Shown here: piece by piece, positions 26,114 through 34,328 of the stretch
Numbering within the stretch: position 1 is the first letter of the stretch
Layout of the letters: each line of letters begins with the position of its first letter
Assembly: GCA_900769355.1 (NCBI GenBank)
Contig: CAAGGG010000031.1
Span: 1-64,000 of the forward strand
Direction of reading: 5' to 3'
From: Candidatus Gastranaerophilales bacterium
GTDB lineage: Bacteria > Cyanobacteriota > Vampirovibrionia > Gastranaerophilales > Gastranaerophilaceae
Length of the DNA stretch: 64,000 nt
The notes under the pieces: generated by a model
Told to the model about the DNA's origin: nothing
Seen by the model: the letters and a program-made list of their open reading frames with translations, nothing else
The model's database searches: none
Made by a program: the position numbers and the translations under genes

Positions 26114-27083
26114 AGGGAAAGAAGCGAATGTAGGTCGGCATTGCTATGCCGACAACTTAACAGATTTAGATGTAAAGATGCAAAGAGGCAAAGAGGAAGA
26201 GTCTGTTACAGAAAGTACGGAACTAGTCCGAAAATGTCGTGCGGCAAAAATCAGAAGTACATTCCTTTCACATCTTGTTTTGATTCTTGTTTCATTAATC
26301 TCAATTTTTCCGTTTATTTGGTTGATTTCAACGTCTTTGAAGGGAAATAGTGAAAACATTTTTGCATATCCGCCGCAAATTATTCCACAAGACTTTACTT
26401 GGGCAAACTATACAGGCGTTTGGAATAAAGTTAATTTTATCGGTTATTTCATAAACAGCATGATTGTTGCCGGTGGAACAGTTGTTTTAAACCTTATTTT
26501 GTCTGCAATGGCTGGGTATCCGCTTGCACGAATGGAGTTTAAGGGTAAAAAAATAACGTTTTTTGCGATTTTGGCAACAATTATGATTCCGTTTCAGGCA
26601 ATAATGTTGCCGGTTTATCTGATTACGTTGAAGCTTCATTTGACGGATAATGTGAATAATTTTGCAGGATTTATGGGACTTATAATGCCGTTTGCCGTTA
26701 GTGCGTTTGGAATATTTTTAATGCGACAAGCTTTCTTGGGAATTCCAAAAGAAATGGAAGAGGCTGCAATTGTTGATGGGTGTAATGTTTTTCAGGTATT
26801 TTGGAAAGTTCTTATGCCTATGGTAAAGCCGTCGCTTGCTGTTCTTGCTATATTTACATTTATTGGGTCTTGGGGCGAATTCTTGTGGCCGAGTATTGTT
26901 TTGACAAAAGAATCTATGTACACGCTTCCTGTCGGGGTAAATAATTTGCAGGGCATGTTTTCGTCTAACTGGCGATTTATTGCTGCCGGTTCAATCCTTT
27001 CCACAATCCCGATTTTGATATTCTTTTTAGCAATGCAAAGATATTTTATTTCAGGCGAAAACGAAGGAGCTGTAAAAGGGTAA
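26103..27083 (+). CDS. Sugar-type ABC transporter permease (MalG/UgpE-like) with a repeat-derived N-terminal extension
   Basis: This 326-aa second membrane subunit has six helices and the EAA motif MEEAAIVDGCNVFQVFWKVLMP. It starts at ATG 26103 with AAAGGA upstream, overlapping the previous gene by 11 bases. Ordinary MalG-like proteins begin a few residues before helix 1. Here ~55 hydrophilic residues come first, encoded by a perfect hairpin (26134-26153) and a 17-nt sequence repeated at 29153-29169. The extension seems to come from repeats inserted in frame. The conserved core starts around KIRSTFLSHLVLIL. Confidence 0.9.
   Translation: MRFKGKEANVGRHCYADNLTDLDVKMQRGKEEESVTESTELVRKCRAAKIRSTFLSHLVLILVSLISIFPFIWLISTSLKGNSENIFAYPPQIIPQDFTWANYTGVWNKVNFIGYFINSMIVAGGTVVLNLILSAMAGYPLARMEFKGKKITFFAILATIMIPFQAIMLPVYLITLKLHLTDNVNNFAGFMGLIMPFAVSAFGIFLMRQAFLGIPKEMEEAAIVDGCNVFQVFWKVLMPMVKPSLAVLAIFTFIGSWGEFLWPSIVLTKESMYTLPVGVNNLQGMFSSNWRFIAAGSILSTIPILIFFLAMQRYFISGENEGAVKG
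26134..26190. repeat. Hairpin and dispersed repeat inside the permease coding start
   Basis: GTCGGCAT-TGCT-ATGCCGAC forms a perfect 8-bp hairpin at 26134-26153. Nearby, AAAGATGCAAAGAGGCA (26174-26190) recurs exactly, inverted, at 29153-29169. Both lie within the in-frame N-terminal extension of the MalG-like permease. Confidence 0.65.
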
Positions 27084-27162
27084 ACGATTTTTCCTGTTGA
27101 GGTTGTATTTGTTTAACAATTCTTAATATAAATAGAGATTTAATTAAAGATTTCACTTCTAT

Positions 27163-27191
27163 TTGCCGTTTTAAGAAACAAAATGTAGAAT
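27163..27191 (+). promoter_or_regulatory. Promoter of the EF-hand protein gene
   Basis: TTGCCG, a 17-bp spacer and TAGAAT match the pilT promoter pattern (TTGCCA-17-TAGAAT). The -10 lies only 14 bases before the ATG at 27206, so the mRNA leader would be about 8 nt and would cut into the AAGGAG site. Either the leader is very short or another promoter is used. Confidence 0.4.
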
Positions 27192-27205
27192 AGAAGGAGA
27201 AAATT

Positions 27206-28969
27206 ATGGCAGAGCCAGTTAATAATGGTGTATCATTTGGTAAAAAACTCGGTAGTGTAAGTTACGAAAACTTTAACGGGATTGCAAAATCGGATTTCGA
27301 AAACTCTAAAAATAAAGCATTGGCAGAAAGTGTCTTTTCAAAATATGATACCAATAATGATGGCATCTTAGATAGAAGTGAACTTAAAGCTATGCAAGAT
27401 GATTTAGCTGGTTTTGCCAATAAAAAAGGAAAACTGGGCAGACGTGATTCTAAGAAATTTATGAAATCTGTTGATCCAAATCTTCATTTGAAACGAGAAG
27501 ATTTGAAAAACTTTTTAAGTGAGATTGCTGCTGATACCGATAGTGTTCAAAACGCAGAGAAGAATGCTACTGGCGGTGCAACTGTTACGTACAAGCCTGA
27601 TAACTCTGGAACGGTAAAGACTGCTGTTTATGATAAAGATAACAATTTGTCATCTCAAATCAATGAATTTGCAGATGGAACAGGTGAAGAGATTATTTTT
27701 GAAGAGGGTAATTCACAACTTGTCACAAAGTACAAACCGGTTGAGGGCTCTGAAGATGTTGAAGTTACGTCGTATCAGCGTATTAATGGAGCTGTGGTTG
27801 AAGATTTAGACCCTGATAATGATAGAGTAACACAAAGAACCGTTGATAAAGGCAATGGTGTAAAAGATGTTACAAAATTTGAATATGCTGATACGGGAGA
27901 AATTACAGCAACAAACCTTAATCCAGACGGATTGCCTCAAAAAGTTACTGTTACTAAAGATGGAAAAACAGTAAGAACTACAGATTACGCCTATGACGGT
28001 GATAATACGACAGAAGTTCGTACTGAAGGTGACAAACGGACTCGAATTGTAACAACTAAAAGTGGAGACGCGTCAACGATTTCGGAGCGAGTTGCACTTG
28101 ATGCAGAAGGTAATGTTTTGCCACTTGAATATGATGTTCAAGATGGCGAAAACTGGTATGGTATTGTTCAGGCAAAATATGGTGTTACAGACCACAAGGC
28201 AACTATGGCTATAATTCACCAATTAAAAGATGCTGCCGGTATTAGATATAATTCAAAAACTATGCCTGATAAAGTAACGCTTCCACCGGAAATGACTGTT
28301 GGTAGTGATACATTCAAACTAAAAGATATTGAAGGTAAGATTGATGAAATACATAGTGCTCAATCAAGGATTACGCCGCCACCGCGAAAATCAAAATCAG
28401 AAATTCCTCAAAAATATTCAGGAACTATGCCTGCTAAGAGTGTTACTATCCCACAATATCAGGTTGACAAATCAAAAGCCGGTCAGAAAGTAACAGATGA
28501 CAAAGGTGTTACTTTACAATATGATAGTGAAGGCAGAGTTATTTGTAAGTATGATACTCCTGAAATGCTAGAAAAAGATAATAATAGTTTTAGGCTTTAC
28601 TATAATACTGATGGAAGTTTAAATGAATATCAAATAAATCATTATGATAATGATGGAAACTTCTCTGGTGCGGTTGACTATAATTCCAAAGGAAAACTTT
28701 CTGATTTCTTTGAAAATCAAGGTATAGCTGCTGAGACTGGAAATTATAAAACACAAATTAAATATAATGCTAATGGAAAAACAGATTACTACATTTCAGA
28801 TTATGAATATGATGAAAAAGGTAGAAATACTAAGTATAATACCTACAATCCCGATGGAAGTTTGTATTATTCTTGGATAATGAAATATAGTAATGACGGC
28901 ACAAAACGCCGTACTCTTCAGTATGATGCTCAAGGAAAACTCATAAGTGACACAACCGACGATGCATAA
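27206..28969 (+). CDS. EF-hand protein with YD-like repeats, lineage-specific
   Basis: This 587-aa protein has SFGKK at residues 10-14. A canonical EF-hand calcium loop runs from D48 to E59 (DTNNDGILDRSE), with a helix on each side. Residues ~120-310 and ~420-587 form many short beta repeats with Tyr-Asp and DG.L turns, resembling RHS/MORN-like wrapping strands. Around residue 315 a segment (VQDGENWYGIVQAKYGVTD) looks like a degenerate LysM peptidoglycan-binding domain. No classical signal peptide is present. A cell-surface or exported calcium-dependent protein is a reasonable guess. AAGGAG precedes the ATG. Confidence 0.78.
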   Translation: MAEPVNNGVSFGKKLGSVSYENFNGIAKSDFENSKNKALAESVFSKYDTNNDGILDRSELKAMQDDLAGFANKKGKLGRRDSKKFMKSVDPNLHLKREDLKNFLSEIAADTDSVQNAEKNATGGATVTYKPDNSGTVKTAVYDKDNNLSSQINEFADGTGEEIIFEEGNSQLVTKYKPVEGSEDVEVTSYQRINGAVVEDLDPDNDRVTQRTVDKGNGVKDVTKFEYADTGEITATNLNPDGLPQKVTVTKDGKTVRTTDYAYDGDNTTEVRTEGDKRTRIVTTKSGDASTISERVALDAEGNVLPLEYDVQDGENWYGIVQAKYGVTDHKATMAIIHQLKDAAGIRYNSKTMPDKVTLPPEMTVGSDTFKLKDIEGKIDEIHSAQSRITPPPRKSKSEIPQKYSGTMPAKSVTIPQYQVDKSKAGQKVTDDKGVTLQYDSEGRVICKYDTPEMLEKDNNSFRLYYNTDGSLNEYQINHYDNDGNFSGAVDYNSKGKLSDFFENQGIAAETGNYKTQIKYNANGKTDYYISDYEYDEKGRNTKYNTYNPDGSLYYSWIMKYSNDGTKRRTLQYDAQGKLISDTTDDA

Positions 28970-29184
28970 ATGCCTCTCATTGTATGTGTCAACATGAATT
29001 ACTTGACATATACAGGAATGACGACTGATAGCAACTGTTGCACTTCATATTGATGAGAAAAGGCTTAATAACTGTAATGTCTTTTCGACTTCAAAAAAAC
29101 TTAGTTGCTTCGCTTCCTAGCTGCTTAGCTACTTTTTCAGACTTTGCCTTTATGCCTCTTTGCATCTTTGTATCTAATCTACTT
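28970..29184. repeat. Intergenic repeat-bearing stretch
   Basis: This 215-bp gap between converging genes has no supportable gene. It holds the inverted copy (29153-29169) of the 17-nt repeat found in the ABC permease start. Next to it is a run of short self-similar GCTT/AGCTA words (29104-29131). I see no clear hairpin terminator for either flanking gene. Confidence 0.5.
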
Positions 29185-30471
29185 TTATACTAGGCTCTTA
29201 AAAATAGTTTGTTCTCTATCCGGACCGACGCTAACGATTGAAATTGGTGTTTCCAACAATTCTTCAAGTCTTGCCAAGTATTTTTTCGCATTCAAAGGTA
29301 ATTCGTCATATTCTTTGATTTGTGAAATATCCTGCTTCCAGCCTTTATGAGTTTCATAAATAGGCTCCAAATACTTGTGGATATATACATCTGTCGGGTA
29401 GCTTGTGTAAATTTTTCCATCTCTTGTGTCTTTGTAAGCTGTACATAATTTGATTTCATCAAATTGATCAAATACGTCGATTTTTGTTAGTGCGATTGAG
29501 GTTAATCCGCCAACAAGCACTGCATACTTCATAATTACAGCATCAAACCAACCGCATCTTCTTGGACGACCTGTAGTAACCCCATATTCATGCCCGACTT
29601 CTCTGATTTTGTCGCCAGTTTCATCTGTCAATTCTGTGACAAAAGGTCCTTCGCCAACTCTGGTTACATAAGCTTTGGCAACTCCAATGACTTCATCAAT
29701 CATTGTCGGTCCATAGCCGGAACCTGTTGCAGCACCGCCACCGATAGGATTTGATGATGTCACAAACGGGTATGTTCCGTAATCAATATCCAGCATTACA
29801 CCTTGCGCGCCTTCAAACAAAACCGCTTTGTCTTCACGTTTTGCATCTTCCAAAACTTTTTGCCAATCAAAGCAAACGTAAGGTCTGAAAATTTCTGCAT
29901 ATTTTTCGCAAAGTGCAGTGACACATTCTTTTGAATATGGTTCAAGCCCATAAACTTTTTCCAAAGTTTTATTTTTCAACGGCAAAATAACATCTAATTT
30001 TTCAGAAAGAGCTTCCGGAGAATACAAATCCTGTATTTTTAAACCAATTCTTGCCATTTTGTCTGTATAAGTCGGTCCAATTCCCTTTTTGGTAGTTCCG
30101 ATTTTACCTTTTTGGGCGTTATCTTCACAATAGCCGTCAATTTCTGTATGATATGGCATTGTAATTGATGCCAATGGATTAATTTTTAAACCTGAAACAT
30201 CGATTCCTTCATCAATCAATCCTTGAATTTCTTTTTCAAAATATTCAGGCAAAATAACCGTGCCTGCCCCGATAAAACAAGTTTTCCCTTTATATAAAAT
30301 GCCGGACGGGATAAGATGGAATTTGAATGTTTTGTTGTTTGCAACGACTGTGTGTCCTGCATTACAACCGCCCTGGTATCGAATGATTAAATCTGCATCT
30401 TGAGCCAACAAATCAGTAATTTTAGCCTTGCCTTCATCGCCCCACTGTGCGCCAACAACAACTTTGTTCAT
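29185..30471 (-). CDS. purA: Adenylosuccinate synthetase
   Basis: PurA joins IMP and aspartate, using GTP, in the first committed step of AMP synthesis. The protein is 428 aa. The GTP-binding loop is GAQWGDEGKAK at residues 7-17; most homologues have GDEGKGK, so Ala replaces the last Gly. The RYQGG.NAGHT segment keeps the catalytic His, and IGTTKKGIGPTYTDK is present. ATG 30471 has AAAGGA nine bases upstream; an in-frame TTG at 30498 is not needed. It stands alone between converging repeats and the phosphodiester glycosidase gene, 83 bp apart on the same strand. Confidence 0.96.
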   Translation of the reverse strand: MNKVVVGAQWGDEGKAKITDLLAQDADLIIRYQGGCNAGHTVVANNKTFKFHLIPSGILYKGKTCFIGAGTVILPEYFEKEIQGLIDEGIDVSGLKINPLASITMPYHTEIDGYCEDNAQKGKIGTTKKGIGPTYTDKMARIGLKIQDLYSPEALSEKLDVILPLKNKTLEKVYGLEPYSKECVTALCEKYAEIFRPYVCFDWQKVLEDAKREDKAVLFEGAQGVMLDIDYGTYPFVTSSNPIGGGAATGSGYGPTMIDEVIGVAKAYVTRVGEGPFVTELTDETGDKIREVGHEYGVTTGRPRRCGWFDAVIMKYAVLVGGLTSIALTKIDVFDQFDEIKLCTAYKDTRDGKIYTSYPTDVYIHKYLEPIYETHKGWKQDISQIKEYDELPLNAKKYLARLEELLETPISIVSVGPDREQTIFKSLV

Positions 30472-30554
30472 ATCCCATGTCCTTTCAATTTTTGCCAATT
30501 ACTTATGTATTTTAGCACAAAATTAAAATTTGGACCTATTAATACGGAATTATT

Positions 30555-31829
30555 TTAAGATTTGTTTGTTTTTGCAAGTACAATTGCGTTGGACAAAGGA
30601 ATTCCACCTTTTTGTTGCGGATTGTTTACAACAGCTCCGTTGACGTACATAACGGTTGAACCGCCGCCGTCAAGATTGATTGCTCCGATGCAACCGATTG
30701 ATTGCATAAATTTCGCGAGTTCGTTTAATGTCATTCCGATAGAACTTCCTTCTCGTCCGTCGACAGCAACGAGGATTAAATTGTTGTCTGCAGTGTAACC
30801 GATTGCAGTTCGTGGATTTCTCCCACCTATTGCTCCTAATTTTTGAGCTGTCATGTCGACAAAAACTTCTCCGTTTTTAACTAAATAAGGACCTCCGCTG
30901 ATTATGTGTTTAACGCTCTTCCAGCTAGGATTAGTGTTAACGGTTAATTCTACGTCTTTTTTATCTAAAAGAGGGTATAATAGTGTCTTTGGTCCAGAAA
31001 TAACATAGCCGTTTGTAGGGATTTCCATCGGATTTGCTGATGTTTTAACTATTTTCCCGTCAACAACTTGTAATCCTGTTCCGTATTTAGGGGCTTGTGG
31101 GGCAAATTTTCCCCATTCAGGAGTATAAACTAAAATGTATGTTGAAAGCATTCTCGGCTGATTAATGTTGTCTACTTTGATTGTTTTTCCGCTTCCTTTG
31201 ATAGTTGCGTTTAGCTGTACTCTTGCAACATCAAATCTTTGAGGAGCTCCGTCATCAAAAATTCCGATTGCAACTCTGTCAAAAACAGGTCCTGTGTACA
31301 TTTTTTTGTCAATCATTAATGTCCCGAGAGGAACACCTGTTTGTGGTTTAAAATAAGTCCCATTTATTGCAACAATAGCATTATTGTTTTTTGCAATAGT
31401 TGAAATAGTCCTTCTACTTTTTAAAACAGAGCTCGATGAAAGTGCTGGTGTTAAAACCAAATCATTCGCTAATTTTAGATCCGTTTCTACCACATTTATC
31501 CTAACAGGTTTGCCATTATAATATCTTGTAAGTTTAATGTGCTTTACCCCACGCGATACATTGTAAATAGTGGCTTTAGGGTATTTGTTTTTGGTCATTG
31601 TATCAAAATTTTTCTGCCTAATTTCAGGAGAAATTTCATTCAGAATTTTTGTTTTAATTTGTCCAGTATCAAAGTCAGGAGCTGTTACCTGAGCAACTTT
31701 TGTGCTTCCTGCGTGAATAGGCAAAAGCCCCTGACACAAAACTAAAACCCCAATTATAGAAAGATTAATCAGAACATCTGCTAACTTTCTTAATTCATAA
31801 TTTCCAGCATCACAAAATAGCGTATCCAT
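30555..31829 (-). CDS. Exported phosphodiester glycosidase-domain protein (NAGPA family)
   Basis: This 424-aa protein has an N-terminal hydrophobic segment (residues ~18-40, LADVLINLSIIGVLVLCQGLLPIHA) acting as signal or anchor. A NAGPA-type domain (~100-424) follows, with AINGTYF, SGGPYLVKNGE, GRNPRTAIGYTADN, VAVDGR and the hallmark INLDGGGSTVMYVNG. Family members hydrolyse sugar-1-phosphodiester links or are annotated in exopolysaccharide metabolism, so a cell-envelope glycan role is likely. The ATG is preceded by GAGGTG. A structured leader of ~140 nt from a strong promoter suggests mRNA-level control. Confidence 0.86.
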   Translation of the reverse strand: MDTLFCDAGNYELRKLADVLINLSIIGVLVLCQGLLPIHAGSTKVAQVTAPDFDTGQIKTKILNEISPEIRQKNFDTMTKNKYPKATIYNVSRGVKHIKLTRYYNGKPVRINVVETDLKLANDLVLTPALSSSSVLKSRRTISTIAKNNNAIVAINGTYFKPQTGVPLGTLMIDKKMYTGPVFDRVAIGIFDDGAPQRFDVARVQLNATIKGSGKTIKVDNINQPRMLSTYILVYTPEWGKFAPQAPKYGTGLQVVDGKIVKTSANPMEIPTNGYVISGPKTLLYPLLDKKDVELTVNTNPSWKSVKHIISGGPYLVKNGEVFVDMTAQKLGAIGGRNPRTAIGYTADNNLILVAVDGREGSSIGMTLNELAKFMQSIGCIGAINLDGGGSTVMYVNGAVVNNPQQKGGIPLSNAIVLAKTNKS

Positions 31830-31854
31830 AGTTTCACCTCAATTTTGAGTATCG

Positions 31855-31971
31855 GATACCTTTTTGATTAAAGAGTGGGGTGGGGATTAACACTCGTCGG
31901 AAACCTGAATCAACCCATTTTGGAAGTTTCTTGCTCCCAAAACTCTTATGAGTCTCTTTCAGGAACTTCCT
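31855..31971 (-). promoter_or_regulatory. Structured 5' leader RNA, unidentified cis-regulator candidate
   Basis: The minus-strand transcript from ~31971 begins with a 9-bp stem (GGAAGTTCC with GAAACTTCC, one mismatch). That stem encloses a small ACTC-ATAA-GAGT hairpin. An unpaired GGGTTGATTCAGG segment follows, then a GAGTG/CACTC stem whose loop (TTAATCCCC) can pair back with GGG.ATT upstream as a possible pseudoknot. I compared it mentally with ydaO, TPP, cobalamin, FMN, SAM, glycine, lysine and T-box consensus features and found no match. Confidence 0.45.
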
Positions 31972-31977
31972 ACTATC

Positions 31978-32006
31978 ATTGTAACATATTTTAACATATT
32001 TTTCAA
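31978..32006 (-). promoter_or_regulatory. Sigma-70 promoter of the phosphodiester glycosidase gene
   Basis: On the minus strand TTGAAA (32006-32001), a 17-bp spacer and TACAAT (31983-31978) give a start near 31971, about 140 nt before the ATG at 31829. Confidence 0.7.
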
Positions 32007-32116
32007 GTTTTACAAGCCTAAAATCGCAAATATTTTACAAAACTAAATAAGGTAAAATGTACACTATATAAGAATTTAAAACATAATTAATATTGCAAAT
32101 TGAATTGAAATAAAGC

Positions 32117-32146
32117 AAAAAAAAAGTTGCCATTGAGTGGCAACAT
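32117..32146 (-). terminator. Intrinsic terminator on the minus strand without an obvious gene
   Basis: Read on the minus strand, GTTGCCACTCAATGGCAAC is a perfect 7-bp stem with a 5-nt loop, followed by nine T. No annotated minus-strand gene lies between it and the plus-strand pilT promoter. It may end a small RNA or peptide transcript from 32150-32360. The only minus-strand open stretch there, about 30 codons ending in WILKIIKFFKWFEQD, lacks a start codon. The remainder of the 588-bp gap is AT-rich with nothing else visible. Confidence 0.6.
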
Positions 32147-32365
32147 TAAATAAACACGAGGATATTAAGAGAGAGAGTATAAAATAAATCTTTGTTTTAA
32201 TCTTGTTCAAACCATTTGAAGAACTTGATTATTTTTAATATCCAATTATTGATTTTTCCAATTTGTAATTTTTGATTTCCCTTACTCTTTTATAAAGTAT
32301 TTTTTCTTCTCAAAATTGCTTTTTTTATAATTAATTGTTAAGATTTTGTTACAAATAATTTTTTC

Positions 32366-32394
32366 TTGCCATAACGTCTGATAAATGTTAGAAT
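32366..32394 (+). promoter_or_regulatory. Sigma-70 promoter of pilT
   Basis: TTGCCA at 32366-32371, a 17-bp spacer and TAGAAT at 32389-32394 precede AGAGGAG and the GTG start at 32418. Confidence 0.7.
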
Positions 32395-32417
32395 GACACA
32401 AGAGGAGAACTTATTAC

Positions 32418-33530
32418 GTGGAAAATTATTCAAATTCAAAATTCAATATAATATCTTTTTTAAAGAAAGCTGTAGCTATTGGTGCATCTGACGTGCATTT
32501 ACAGGTTGACGAGCACCCTGTCATAAGAATAGATGGTAAAATTACAAAAGTTGACATGCCGCTATTGACAGAAGATGATATTTCTTTAGCTTATGATATC
32601 TTGCTTCCAACGCATTTTAAAGGTAAAGTTAATTCTGTTTTTGACTTGGATTTTGCTTATGAAATCCATGGTATTTCTCGTTTTAGGGTAAATTTAAGTC
32701 GTCAATTGGGTAAAAGTGCGCTTGTAATCAGAACAATTCCTTATAATATTAAAAGGGTTTCTGAGTTGATGTTGCCGGAATCTATTGAACAATTTGCAAC
32801 ATTAAACAATGGACTGGTTCTAATTACAGGTCCTACAGGCTCAGGTAAATCTACGACGATTGCTTCTTTGATTGACTATATCAATATAAATTATCCGAAG
32901 CACATTATTACCATTGAAGATCCGGTAGAATTTATTTTTACTAATAAAAAATCAATTGTGTCGCAAAGACAGGTTTTAATTGATACACCGTCATTCCCTG
33001 ATGGTATCAAATATGCTTTAAGACAGGATCCTGATGTTATATTTATTGGTGAAATCAGGGATAAAGATACTGTTACAGCTGCTCTAAAGGCTTCGGAAAC
33101 AGGGCACCTTGTTTTTGCAACAATTCACACAAATGACGCAATTCAAACTGTAAACAGAATTGTTAACATGTTTGAACCGTCGGATAGGGATTTTGTTAGA
33201 GGACAATTAGCTGCTATTTTGAGAGGAACTGTTTCTCAAAAACTTATTCCGATTTCAAATGGAACAGGCAGACGTCCTGCCTGTGAAGTTCTTGTCGTAA
33301 CTCCGACTGTAAAAGACTTTATTGAAAAAGACAAGTTGGAAGAGATTTATGAACTCGTTAAGAAAGGTTCTTTCAATAACATGATTACAATGAATACATC
33401 TTTGTACAGGTTGTTTGAACAAGACTTGATTACAGAAGATGTTGCAATGAGCTATTCAGATAACAAGAATGAGTTGCAGCAAATGTTTAGAGGTGTTTTC
33501 CACGGAACATTCGGTCTTTCAGGTAAATAA
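32418..33530 (+). CDS. pilT: Type IV pilus retraction ATPase PilT
   Basis: This 370-aa hexameric cytoplasmic ATPase powers pilus retraction and twitching. Early residues include ASDVHLQV of the N-terminal PAS-like domain. The Walker A GPTGSGKS is at 138-145. The acidic box IITIEDPVEF, Walker B QDPDVIFIGEIRD and His box GHLVFATIHTND follow. The start is GTG, with AGGAG ten bases upstream. recO, a small membrane gene and clpB follow closely. The assembly ATPase PilB and other pilus genes are not here, but a prepilin gene is at 54.8 kb. Confidence 0.95.
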   Translation: MENYSNSKFNIISFLKKAVAIGASDVHLQVDEHPVIRIDGKITKVDMPLLTEDDISLAYDILLPTHFKGKVNSVFDLDFAYEIHGISRFRVNLSRQLGKSALVIRTIPYNIKRVSELMLPESIEQFATLNNGLVLITGPTGSGKSTTIASLIDYININYPKHIITIEDPVEFIFTNKKSIVSQRQVLIDTPSFPDGIKYALRQDPDVIFIGEIRDKDTVTAALKASETGHLVFATIHTNDAIQTVNRIVNMFEPSDRDFVRGQLAAILRGTVSQKLIPISNGTGRRPACEVLVVTPTVKDFIEKDKLEEIYELVKKGSFNNMITMNTSLYRLFEQDLITEDVAMSYSDNKNELQQMFRGVFHGTFGLSGK

Positions 33531-33558
33531 AAATAAAAAAATTATAAGAGATAGTTGA

Positions 33559-34320
33559 ATGAATAATTTTGTAACAGATGCAATCAACTTGAAGGCATAC
33601 AATTTGAGTGAAGCAGACAAAATAATTGTCATGTATTCAAAGGACAAGGGGCTTATTCGAGGAGTTGCGAAGGGTGTAAAAAAGCCAAAAAGTAAGCTTG
33701 GCGCAAGAATGGATTTGCTTGTTGCCAATAAGCTTATGCTTTACAAAGGGAAAAACCTTGATAGAATTTGTCAGGCAGAGGCTTTGAATACTTTTCACAA
33801 AACTCGTCAAAATATGGACAAGATTTTTTATTCAATGTACGTGACTGAGGTTGTGAATAATTTTGGAGTTGAGGACGACCCGTGTTCAAAAGAGGTATAT
33901 GAGCTTTTGTATAAGGCATTGGATACAATTTCAAATGCAAAATCGTCTGTTGAAATTGTTATTGCTGTTATTAAGTTTCAGCTAAAAATGATGCAGATTT
34001 CGGGTCTCGGGGTTGAGTTGGATAATTGTTTATGCTGTGGGAATTCTGTAAAAGATGAAAATATGTATTTTTCATCTCAATTAGGTGGAATTCTTTGTTC
34101 TGAATGTAATGAAAAATATCATACACACACTATTATGCATTACAAATTAAGAGCTTTTTTGAATTCATGTTTGGATAATGATTTTGATACGATTTCAGAA
34201 TACGATCGTAAGGCTAATGATAGGGTGTGCAGTGTTTGTTTTGAGCTTTTGAAGGAATATATTAATATTCATTCAACTAAAAAATTCAATTCGATTGATA
34301 TTTTACAGGAGATTAAGTAG
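33559..34320 (+). CDS. recO: DNA repair protein RecO
   Basis: RecO helps RecR load RecA at gaps and anneals single strands. This 253-aa protein has the N-terminal OB-fold (AINLKAYNLSEADKIIVMYSKDKGLIRGVAKGVKKPKSKLGA in outline) and a helical C-terminal domain. A zinc-binding pair CLCCGN...CSEC lies at ~155-180. It lies 28 bp after pilT and is probably cotranscribed with it. Confidence 0.92.
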   Translation: MNNFVTDAINLKAYNLSEADKIIVMYSKDKGLIRGVAKGVKKPKSKLGARMDLLVANKLMLYKGKNLDRICQAEALNTFHKTRQNMDKIFYSMYVTEVVNNFGVEDDPCSKEVYELLYKALDTISNAKSSVEIVIAVIKFQLKMMQISGLGVELDNCLCCGNSVKDENMYFSSQLGGILCSECNEKYHTHTIMHYKLRAFLNSCLDNDFDTISEYDRKANDRVCSVCFELLKEYINIHSTKKFNSIDILQEIK

Positions 34321-34328
34321 GAGATAAA

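Noticed and set aside
31855..31971. ydaO (c-di-AMP) or T-box riboswitch
   Set aside because: The conserved core segments of those classes are missing; left as an unidentified leader.
32150..32260. Small minus-strand peptide ending in FFKWFEQD as a toxin gene
   Set aside because: There is no ATG, GTG or TTG in the frame and no clear ribosome site; kept only as a possibility under the orphan terminator.
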